64,000 nucleotides of DNA from Bacillaceae bacterium. Its GTDB lineage: Bacteria > Bacillota > Bacilli > JACDOE01. Position numbers and translations under genes: made by a program. The stretch is taken from positions 1-64,000 of the forward strand of contig JACDOE010000009.1 in assembly GCA_017656255.1 (NCBI GenBank). Reading direction: 5' to 3'. Under the pieces are notes generated by a model. The model searched no databases. It was not told where the DNA came from and saw nothing but the letters and a program-made list of their open reading frames with translations. Positions 9,922 to 16,245 of the stretch are shown piece after piece. How positions within the stretch are numbered: the stretch's first letter is position 1; every line of letters starts with the position of its first letter.

Positions 9922-10545
9922 ATGTACCATCGCTTATTTTACCGCATTCAAGGGTATCATCCTATGTACCACAACATGTGGAGTCATCACTTGAACCCCT
10001 ATCATTACAACTGGAACCCTCATCACTGGAACAACAACTGGCATCATAACAACTGGTGGAACAATATGTGGAATCCAAATAAAGGCATGCTCAAGTTAAA
10101 AGATTATGGGCCAAAACCATTTGTCATCAATATTGAGCAAGCAACACTGCAAAACAAAACGTTTCGCACCGCATTATGGACGGGAAAATATTTGCAACTG
10201 ACTGTTATGAGTCTTAATGTCGGGGAAGACATCGGTTTGGAAGTCCATCCGGATGGGGATCAATTCATCCGCATTGAATCAGGTCAGGGGATTGTTCAGA
10301 TGGGGGACAGCAAAGATAATCTGGATTTTGAAAGAAGAGTCTTTGATGACGATGTCATTTTGATACCCGCTGGAAAATGGCACAATCTCACGAATACGGG
10401 TCATCGACCCATGAAACTGTACGTGATTTATGCTCCGCCTGAGCATCCGTTTGGAACTGTTCATGAAACGAAAGCGGATGCCATGGCAGCTGAAGCTGAA
10501 CACCATGATAACGGGCGTGGGATCGAAAAAGAGATATACTCATGA
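9922..10545 (+). CDS. cupin with His/Asn/Trp-rich N-terminus
   Basis: A 207-residue protein in two parts. Residues 1-55 are very rich in His, Asn, Trp, Tyr and Met (for example NPHHWNNNWHHNNWWNNMWN), a composition seen in spore-surface proteins and likely to bind metal. Residues about 60-190 form a cupin: EVHPDGDQFIRIESGQGIVQ is the first motif, and DDVILIPAGKWHNLTNTG the second with its His. Start: GGGAGGAG five bases before ATG 9922, better placed than a GTG at 9916. A clear terminator follows at 10570. A spore-coat or metal-storage role is inference; no catalytic function can be assigned. Confidence 0.8.
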   Translation: MYHRLFYRIQGYHPMYHNMWSHHLNPYHYNWNPHHWNNNWHHNNWWNNMWNPNKGMLKLKDYGPKPFVINIEQATLQNKTFRTALWTGKYLQLTVMSLNVGEDIGLEVHPDGDQFIRIESGQGIVQMGDSKDNLDFERRVFDDDVILIPAGKWHNLTNTGHRPMKLYVIYAPPEHPFGTVHETKADAMAAEAEHHDNGRGIEKEIYS

Positions 10546-10569
10546 GTGTATGAGGTAGAACATCTGGAG

Positions 10570-10610
10570 CCGAGCCGCGGGAAAGTTGCCGTGGTTCGGT
10601 TTGTTTTTTT
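10570..10610 (+). terminator. intrinsic terminator after cupin gene
   Basis: An 11-base stem (10570-10580 with 10589-10599, two G-U pairs) and an 8-base loop, followed by TTTGTTTTTTT. It lies 25 bases after the stop codon at 10545. Confidence 0.85.
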
Positions 10611-10631
10611 AAAAATAATATTCTCAGCGGA

Positions 10632-10657
10632 AATGGTGGGGCGTAACCCCCACCATT
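10632..10657 (-). terminator. hairpin between convergent genes
   Basis: A perfect 10-base stem AATGGTGGGG/CCCCACCATT with a 6-base loop, just past the stop of the minus-strand gene at 10671. On the minus strand only a weak T-tract follows, so termination there is likely but not certain. Confidence 0.6.
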
Positions 10658-10670
10658 ATTGTTGCATCTT

Positions 10671-11501
10671 TTAGTCTGACGAATTTACCTTTTGTGCCAT
10701 CATTGTCGTCATGGCATGTTTGTGAGGAATACCGGACGAATTGCAGTCGAAAACAACTTCCGAACTGTCTTTAATCAACCAGTCTTGGTAGTGGGAAAGC
10801 AACTCGCCGGAATACCATTTGTAAGCGTTAGGCTCTTTTTCAGGAGGGGGTGCAATGAACGGTTTATCTACAAACACGTTAAAGACATGCAATCCATTCG
10901 GGTTGGTAAACTGCTTATAATTATCAAATATCTCTTTGCGCAGGTCAGGCTTGATGTAGTGTAACACACCGCTTGAAAACAGGATGTCAAAATGAGAATC
11001 CAGTCGAAAATCCAGTATATCTGCCTTGAAAACATTGACATGAACCCCAATTTGATCAGCCAGTCTTTTCGTTTTCTCAATACCTGCGTCTGAGATATCA
11101 AAGGCGGTGACATCATAGCCATTTCTTGCAAAAAACACGGCGTCTTTTCCTTCTCCGCAGCCAATATCCAATAACTTTAAGTGTCGGGTCGGTGGCATTG
11201 CCTGTAAGACTTGATAACAGGCTTTGTTTGGTTCCGTTCCCCAGTAGTAATCCTGTGTTTTGTATTCTTCCTCGTAAATGGTAATCGGTTTGTCCTGAGA
11301 GACATACCCGAGAAGTCTGTCAATGCTTACTTGCAGGGCTCTTGATAATTCGGGCAGCAACGATATATCAGGCATGGTCTGGGCATTTTCCCACTTCGAT
11401 ACGGCTTGAAACGAAAGGCCGAGCCTTTGCGCAAGTTCTTCCTGGGTAAGACCCCTCTCTTTACGATATCTGTTTATGTTCCGTGCCAGTTTTTCTTTCA
11501 T
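10671..11501 (-). CDS. XRE HTH fused to SAM methyltransferase
   Basis: A 276-residue fusion. Residues 1-65 are a Cro/C1-type helix-turn-helix (RKERGLTQEELAQRLGLSFQ then AVSKWENAQTMPDISLLPEL). Residues about 85-270 are a class I methyltransferase with motif I LKLLDIGCGEGKDAVFFARN, the acidic loop VTAFDISDAG and a FSSGVLHYI post-motif, close to the TehB/thiopurine-methyltransferase group. This architecture is common in Bacillus and relatives; its target and substrate are not established. The gene stands alone between two terminator-like hairpins and the divergent secreted-protein gene at 11675. Confidence 0.87.
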   Translation of the reverse strand: MKEKLARNINRYRKERGLTQEELAQRLGLSFQAVSKWENAQTMPDISLLPELSRALQVSIDRLLGYVSQDKPITIYEEEYKTQDYYWGTEPNKACYQVLQAMPPTRHLKLLDIGCGEGKDAVFFARNGYDVTAFDISDAGIEKTKRLADQIGVHVNVFKADILDFRLDSHFDILFSSGVLHYIKPDLRKEIFDNYKQFTNPNGLHVFNVFVDKPFIAPPPEKEPNAYKWYSGELLSHYQDWLIKDSSEVVFDCNSSGIPHKHAMTTMMAQKVNSSD

Positions 11502-11674
11502 TATTTATCTCACGCTCCTTTATGTCATAAAATATAATTGAAGTCGTCTGGAACGAACAATAACCTGTTAATTGAACTTTTACAAGATTCAACTGAAAGT
11601 TGAAATGACAGAAAAGCTGTACCAACCGTCATGTGATATCATGAATTAAAAAAATGGCTGAATAAGGAGGAAAA

Positions 11675-12193
11675 ATGCGAAAGAAAAACATATTTTTTTC
11701 CTTAATTGTCTTAATAGCAATCTTCATTTGGCCGGGCATACTACCGGATTCTATTGAAAAAGCAATAGATGATAAAGGCTGGAGCGACATTTTTTTAATT
11801 GAGCAACTGGACGGCGATTCAGCCCTGGTTTTTATGGAAGAAGATACAGGGAAAATTCGAATAGCAAGTGTCCATAAAGGTTTCTTTGGTTGGAAAGTTG
11901 TTGATTATACAGGGCTTTTATCGGTCAACGACAATGTGGATGGTTTTAGTGGGATGGCGGGCACCTTAACACTAGATGAAAATGAGCTTCACTTTTTAAT
12001 GGGAATTATTAAGGATCAAGACATAGATAAAATGACTTATAAATCAAGTCAATTAAAACAAGAAAAATTAATTAATACATTTACAACCAAAAAAGGAACC
12101 AGAATTTATTATGCGATTAATGAGGCAGAATTAAGCGATGTAAGGTATGTTGCATATTCGGATCAAGGTGAAGTTTTATACCGAAAACCCTAG
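11675..12193 (+). CDS. membrane-anchored or secreted hypothetical protein
   Basis: 172 residues. The N-terminus MRKKNIFFSLIVLIAIFIWP is a positively charged head plus hydrophobic core, so a signal peptide or single anchor. The rest is an extracytoplasmic-looking mix of short strands with a KGTRIYYAINEAELSDVRYV segment. No domain is recognised. Start: AAGGAGG about 5 bases before ATG 11675. It is followed within 21 bases by a 34-residue membrane peptide and then by another anchored protein, suggesting one operon. Confidence 0.7.
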   Translation: MRKKNIFFSLIVLIAIFIWPGILPDSIEKAIDDKGWSDIFLIEQLDGDSALVFMEEDTGKIRIASVHKGFFGWKVVDYTGLLSVNDNVDGFSGMAGTLTLDENELHFLMGIIKDQDIDKMTYKSSQLKQEKLINTFTTKKGTRIYYAINEAELSDVRYVAYSDQGEVLYRKP

Positions 12194-12213
12194 GGATGAG
12201 GGAGGTTCGAATA

Positions 12214-12318
12214 ATGTCAGTGTTTTTGGGATCACTGCTGATTTTTTGGGGTGCCCTGATCCTCTATGTTTCTTTATTCAAGATGAAGCAAGTTGATTAC
12301 CGGGATAAGGTATTATAG
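12214..12318 (+). CDS. 34-residue single-span membrane peptide
   Basis: Reads MSVFLGSLLIFWGALILYVS then LFKMKQVDYRDKVL. One hydrophobic helix with a basic cytoplasmic tail, by the positive-inside rule. GGGAGG lies about 9 bases before the ATG. The tight placement after the gene ending at 12193 supports translation. Function unknown. Confidence 0.6.
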   Translation: MSVFLGSLLIFWGALILYVSLFKMKQVDYRDKVL

Positions 12319-12379
12319 GTGCAAGTGGTTACAATTGTAAAACAGATGGAAAATATAACAAGGAGAATGAAATTTACAT

Positions 12380-12964
12380 ATGGGAATGAAGGAAGGCATA
12401 TTAAAGAATAGCCGAAAAGCATTGTTTTTATTAATCATTCTAGTTATCGTAGTGACTGCTATAAGTGTTTTGGAATACACGACTGATCGGAAAAGTTATT
12501 TATCGGCTGTTGACCAATTGCATATGAGCATGAGTAATGCAAATGAAGCTTTAAAAGAGGCGACATTATCAGCTGATAAAGAGTCATTTGAAGAAAAAAT
12601 GATACTGGCTTCTTTTTGGATTGGTAGAACGCAAACATCATTTGAATATCTAATTGTTGAATCAAAGGATTATTGGATATTTGACGAATCTAAATTACTT
12701 AACTCAAAATTACTTTACTTACGTGATCATTTGTCAGGAATACTACAATGTATTGATAACGAAACAGAGTGGGGTAATCAAGAGGGGATGAGGACCTTGA
12801 AATTAATTCAAAAACACCTTGACTGGCTCATTAATGAAGATCATAAAGCTTTTTTTAGAGCCTTAAAGAACTCCGATACAGAAAAGGTAAGTCATTTTAT
12901 TAACAAATGGGATGAATATAGGTATCGGGCTTTAACACCTTATGGTGATTCAGTGTGTGATTGA
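12380..12964 (+). CDS. membrane-anchored hypothetical protein
   Basis: 194 residues. A single hydrophobic segment at about residues 13-32 (KALFLLIILVIVVTAISVLE) follows a short basic head, so an uncleaved anchor with the bulk outside is likely. The rest is helical and acidic, with SYLSAVDQLHMSMSNANEAL and a C-terminal Trp/Tyr-rich part. Unrecognised. AAGGAG is 14 bases before the ATG, longer than usual, but no better start exists in frame. It closes the apparent three-gene cluster that starts at 11675. Confidence 0.65.
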   Translation: MGMKEGILKNSRKALFLLIILVIVVTAISVLEYTTDRKSYLSAVDQLHMSMSNANEALKEATLSADKESFEEKMILASFWIGRTQTSFEYLIVESKDYWIFDESKLLNSKLLYLRDHLSGILQCIDNETEWGNQEGMRTLKLIQKHLDWLINEDHKAFFRALKNSDTEKVSHFINKWDEYRYRALTPYGDSVCD

Positions 12965-13083
12965 TGTTCAAGGGTTTAATAACCGTTTGGTTTAGAGGAA
13001 CTATAAAAGGGATCAACCGGGTAAAATAGGCGATAAACCGCTTCCAGCTCCAGCACAGAAAGCGGCTTTCCTCACCCATTCCT

Positions 13084-13386
13084 CTAAATCCCCCCGAGCC
13101 TCCGCCGTCCTTCCTCCGTCATCCTTTCCGGCGTCCAGGCAGGTTCCCACACCAGCTCTACATCCACGTTCTTAACCTCCGGCACCGACATAACCGCCTG
13201 CCGTACACCGTTGGAAATACTGTCGTGAAGTGGACACCCCGGGGTGGTCAGGGTCATTCGGATACTCACATTCCCATCCTCATCGACGTTCACTTGATAG
13301 ATCAGGCCAAGATCCACCACATTCACACCGAGTTCAGGGTCGATCACCCTCTTGAGCGCCGACATCACCTGATCCTTCAGTTCCAT
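13084..13386 (-). CDS. MIP18/PaaD-type Fe-S assembly factor (DUF59)
   Basis: A 100-residue soluble protein of the metal-sulfur cluster biosynthetic (SufT/PaaD/MIP18) family, which helps deliver Fe-S clusters. Signature: KRVIDPELGVNVVDLGLIY, then MTLTTPGCPLHDSI with the conserved Cys, and VELVWEPAWTPERMTEEGR at the end. Start: AAGGAGGG six bases before ATG 13386; the frame stays open to 13506, overlapping the end of the upstream gene. It is the last gene of the minus-strand set 15175-13084, behind a Crp/Fnr-type box. This fits a need to rebuild clusters damaged by NO; that link is inference. Confidence 0.88.
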   Translation of the reverse strand: MELKDQVMSALKRVIDPELGVNVVDLGLIYQVNVDEDGNVSIRMTLTTPGCPLHDSISNGVRQAVMSVPEVKNVDVELVWEPAWTPERMTEEGRRRLGGI

Positions 13387-13415
13387 AAGACGTCCCTCCT
13401 TCATAAGTTGCCCCG

Positions 13416-14708
13416 TTATTTTCTTAAAACCCCAATAAGTAACTGACTGTACCGAAGTACTGATAACACCACGAGTCCCTGAGTGACCATAAAAAGGAAC
13501 CACCAACCTTCGACCATCGAGATCATCACCCCGATCACGGCAACGGCCAGTAGCAGAAACACCTGTATCCCGCTCCGTTCATCCACCATCTCTTTTAGCG
13601 TTGGCACCCCGTCCTGTCCCACTTGCTTGCTGAACCGGTGCGTCCACCAGAGAAAGGGGATGATTTTGAACAGATATCCCATGATGCTGAACGTCACCCA
13701 GATCATCACAAAGCCATACACGACTACCGCGAAGGCATCCGATTTCCAGGAAACAGGCAGGAGCAGTATCATCACACCCGCCAGGTGAATCAGCCAGCCT
13801 CCCCCGATAGCCAGAAGCGCGAAGGAAAATCCCGGATCCAACTGTTTTTTCATACGTTTCCTCAGAATTCGGCTGATGTGAAAGGCAAACAGGGAAAAAC
13901 CGGTCAAAAGCAGAACGAACCCGATCCGAATTATCCCCGCGGTATCCATCCAAATCCCCGCAAGTGTCGTCAGCAAACCACCCGTGTACAACCCATATAC
14001 CCAGTAGGACGGCATCATGGAAAAACCATGGGATAATGCGAACATGGGTACCATTTTATATGAAAAGCCCATAATCAATAGCGTAAACCAGCCGACCAAG
14101 CCCAGTAGCACATGACTGGCAAAAAGAGCCTCATGGTTGATCGGATACAGAAAGCCTGCGCCGATCGCGTCAAGAAAGATCTTCATCGCACCTGAGATGG
14201 AAACGGCCAGTATCAATCCCGCAAGCAGGGTCGCCAGCAGACTGATGAGAGCCGAAGATACAAACAGGCTGATCATATCTCTTTCTTTTTGTCGCCACAG
14301 CACAAGCCCCATTTGAAACAGAAACAGGAGGGTTCCAGCCAGAACAAGTCCTCCGGCCTCCCGGGCCAGCGAAGGATAAAACCCCAGCGACAAAGCCAGC
14401 AACATCACGCCTGCCGTGGTGATCCCGAACTGGATGAATCCCAGGCGTTCGCTGTAGAGCGGGGTCTGGAAGGTGACAGGAACCAGTTGATACATCGTTC
14501 CCATGGCCACCAGCATGCCCCATCCCAGAACGAGAAAATGGGCGGCCATCCACATGCCGGGGCTGCGGAAGGCCATGTCCATCACCAGAGCGCCATGGAA
14601 CAAGAGAACCAGTTGCCCGAGCAGGAGAGACACCACTCCTGCGCCGATGAACGAAAGAGGAAGGCGGACGCTCACAGCCGTTTTTCCCGTCACCGATGGC
14701 ATCATCAT
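13416..14708 (-). CDS. NnrS/heme-copper-oxidase-like membrane protein
   Basis: 430 residues with about 12 membrane helices. Conserved-looking histidines sit in or beside helices (LLFHGALVMD, WMAAHFLVLGWGML, FASHVLLGLVGWF, LIHLAG, WWTHRFSK), reminiscent of NnrS and of subunit I-like proteins found next to NO reductase genes. A heme or copper role is plausible but not proven. Its start overlaps the stop of the DUF2249 gene at 14705 (ATGATGATG), implying translational coupling. Position in a set regulated by a Crp/Fnr box and facing the quinol NO reductase suggests a task in NO tolerance or NO-reductase assembly. Confidence 0.75.
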   Translation of the reverse strand: MMMPSVTGKTAVSVRLPLSFIGAGVVSLLLGQLVLLFHGALVMDMAFRSPGMWMAAHFLVLGWGMLVAMGTMYQLVPVTFQTPLYSERLGFIQFGITTAGVMLLALSLGFYPSLAREAGGLVLAGTLLFLFQMGLVLWRQKERDMISLFVSSALISLLATLLAGLILAVSISGAMKIFLDAIGAGFLYPINHEALFASHVLLGLVGWFTLLIMGFSYKMVPMFALSHGFSMMPSYWVYGLYTGGLLTTLAGIWMDTAGIIRIGFVLLLTGFSLFAFHISRILRKRMKKQLDPGFSFALLAIGGGWLIHLAGVMILLLPVSWKSDAFAVVVYGFVMIWVTFSIMGYLFKIIPFLWWTHRFSKQVGQDGVPTLKEMVDERSGIQVFLLLAVAVIGVMISMVEGWWFLFMVTQGLVVLSVLRYSQLLIGVLRK

Positions 14709-14929
14709 CGCTCAGTCCCTTTTTTACGGATGGTGATCTGGTAAGATCCGTCCTCAAGGGGCACCGTCTCATAGATGTAACCCCGTTCGTCCAGTTCTGG
14801 ATATAGAAACAGAGGCTCCCGGTCGTTGATAATGGTCAGCGATTCGTGATCTTCCAGTTTTTCCAGTGCCTCCAGGGTGCGCATCATCGGCTGGGGAGGT
14901 TTCAGCCCCCGGTTGTCCAGTTGCATCAC
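14705..14929 (-). CDS. DUF2249 protein (first of pair)
   Basis: 74 residues, TusA-like two-layer fold of the DUF2249 family: LDNRGLKPPQPMMRTLEAL, then ESLTIINDREPLFLYPELDE. The opening LDxRGLxPPxPM is the family mark and aligns with the sulfur-carrier region of TusA, but no Cys is present, so it cannot carry sulfur by that route. It is sandwiched between the second DUF2249 gene (3 bases away) and the membrane protein (overlapping). DUF2249 genes are commonly seen with denitrification and RIC genes; their chemistry is undefined. Confidence 0.85.
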   Translation of the reverse strand: MMQLDNRGLKPPQPMMRTLEALEKLEDHESLTIINDREPLFLYPELDERGYIYETVPLEDGSYQITIRKKGTER

Positions 14930-14932
14930 CGC

Positions 14933-15175
14933 TCACTCCTTTCTGGTGAAGGTGACAATCCAGTGGTCACTGTTTTTCTTTTCCGCTTGATAATCAAATC
15001 CTTTACGTTTCATAACGGCAAACAGCGGAAGCGGCTTAAACGTCGTGTGCAGGACAAACACATCATCCTGCCCCAGATTCTTGACCGTGTCCATGATCAG
15101 GTGAAAGGGTTCTTCGTTTTTTCGCAGGATATCACGTACATCCAGTTCCACGATGTGGTCGTCATGATTTAGCAT
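14933..15175 (-). CDS. DUF2249 protein (second of pair)
   Basis: 80 residues: HIVELDVRDILRKNEEPFHL and VFVLHTTFKPLPLFAVMKRK, the other common DUF2249 subtype with a conserved H/F-KPxPL turn and an aromatic C-terminal strand (HWIVTF). No Cys. Start: GGAGG eight bases before the ATG at 15175; an ATG at 15181 and a GTG at 15184 overlap the ribosome site. First gene of the minus-strand operon running to 13084; its promoter carries a TGTGA-N6-TCACA box (15240-15255). It may bind a metal or heme, but this is unproven. Confidence 0.85.
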   Translation of the reverse strand: MLNHDDHIVELDVRDILRKNEEPFHLIMDTVKNLGQDDVFVLHTTFKPLPLFAVMKRKGFDYQAEKKNSDHWIVTFTRKE

Positions 15176-15213
15176 AACCATCACCTCCGATGCTAACGCA
15201 AGAGTTTATGCTC

Positions 15214-15255
15214 ATTGTACTAAATAAAAAAATACGGGATGTGAGCGTACTCACA
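15214..15255 (-). promoter_or_regulatory. Crp/Fnr-box promoter of the DUF2249 operon
   Basis: Minus strand: TGTGA-N6-TCACA at 15255-15240, then a TACAAT -10 at 15219-15214. With the usual spacing, transcription would start near 15207, putting the box centre at about -40.5, the class II activator position. There is no -35 match, as expected for an activator-dependent promoter. The box is also the core of the hairpin at 15236-15259. Confidence 0.75.
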
Positions 15256-15259
15256 TCCC
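15226..15259 (-). terminator. terminator of the Crp/Fnr regulator gene
   Basis: A perfect 10-base stem GGGATGTGAG/CTCACATCCC with loop CGTA (15236-15259), 30 bases beyond the stop at 15290 and followed on the minus strand by TATTTTTTTAT. The same bases contain the Crp/Fnr box used by the next operon. Confidence 0.75.
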
Positions 15260-15289
15260 AGTGTTGATTTTCCCCACATGTTCAGGGAC

Positions 15290-15982
15290 CTAGATACCAA
15301 ACAATTCTTCTTTCAGCGTCTTGGTGTTGATGATAATATGCCCGGATTTATCAATGTCAATGCACCCTTTTTTACGGAGATGGGTCAGGGTTCGGCTAAC
15401 CGTTTCCCGGGAGGAGCCGATCATGTTGGCCAGTTCCCGGTTGGTAAAATGGGACGTCAGCCGGATGGCTTCGTCTTCGATTTGTTCGCCGTAGGTTCTG
15501 GCCAGACGGAGAAGCAACATAATGATCTGTTCGTATGTATTATGGAGCACCTGTTCTTCCAGACGGTTGTGAAGGTCCATAATTTTGTCGCCCATTACGC
15601 GAAACAGTTTGATGCTCATACCCGGATATCGGAGCAACAGGTTTTCAAAGTCTTCGATTGCAATAACGACCAGAATCGCCTTTTCCACGATTTCAGCGTG
15701 TGCCGGATAGTCCCCTTTTCGAAAAAAACCGGCATGGGGGAACATATCTCCCGGCTGCAGAATATCAATGATTTGTTCTTTTCCGGACGGGTCGGTTTTG
15801 TAGATTTTGACCTTGCCGGAATGGATAAAGAAAACACGATCCAGCGGATCTCCCTGCATAAATACAATGGCCCGTTCCCGGTATTCCCGTTTGTGGGCGA
15901 TCTCGGCTATCTGGTGAAGTTCGTCTTCCGACATCTCCTGGAACAGATCTACATGGCGAAGTACGTCAACAATTGATTCCAT
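15290..15982 (-). CDS. Crp/Fnr-family regulator without Fe-S cysteines
   Basis: 230 residues. An N-terminal cyclic-nucleotide-binding-like beta roll (about 1-115; IVFMQGDPLDRVFFIHSGKV, IIDILQPGDMFPHAGFFRKG), a long dimerisation helix, and a C-terminal winged helix with recognition helix SSRETVSRTLTHLRKKG. The RETVSR pattern has the Arg, Glu and Arg that read TGTGA half-sites in CRP. There is only one Cys (GCIDID), so neither E. coli- nor Bacillus-type Fnr clusters can form; it is closer to Dnr/NnrR-type NO sensors or to ArcR. It is divergent from the NO reductase and lies upstream of the DUF2249 operon, so it is probably the local switch. Confidence 0.88.
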   Translation of the reverse strand: MESIVDVLRHVDLFQEMSEDELHQIAEIAHKREYRERAIVFMQGDPLDRVFFIHSGKVKIYKTDPSGKEQIIDILQPGDMFPHAGFFRKGDYPAHAEIVEKAILVVIAIEDFENLLLRYPGMSIKLFRVMGDKIMDLHNRLEEQVLHNTYEQIIMLLLRLARTYGEQIEDEAIRLTSHFTNRELANMIGSSRETVSRTLTHLRKKGCIDIDKSGHIIINTKTLKEELFGI

Positions 15983-16107
15983 CTGCTGCCCCTCCTGTCA
16001 GGTGCTCATGGTCAGTGCCCCATTTTTCCCCTGTTTTTATTGTAATCTTCCCCGATGAAAAGATAAAGAAACTTTCCGGAGTTGAGTCATTTAATCTGAA
16101 TCACTGT

Positions 16108-16202
16108 TCACGAACCTGTCAAAAACCAGGCAAGTTCGTGATTAAAATCACAAGCCGGGGTTGAGTAATCTCACGCGTGATCCGGTCCCGTGAAAATATG
16201 AT
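16108..16202 (+). promoter_or_regulatory. NO reductase promoter region with palindromes
   Basis: Three signals. TCACGAAC (16108-16115) pairs with GTTCGTGA (16134-16141). CGTGA-N6-TCACA at 16137-16152 is one base from the Crp/Fnr consensus. TCACGCGTGA at 16171-16180 is a perfect palindrome. A TATGAT -10 lies at 16197-16202, giving a start near 16209, with box centres near -64.5 and -33.5. The arrangement is inferred, not measured. Confidence 0.5.
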
Positions 16203-16245
16203 GAAATCGAAACCCGATCAAAATGTCAAAAGGAGTGATGGGGAA

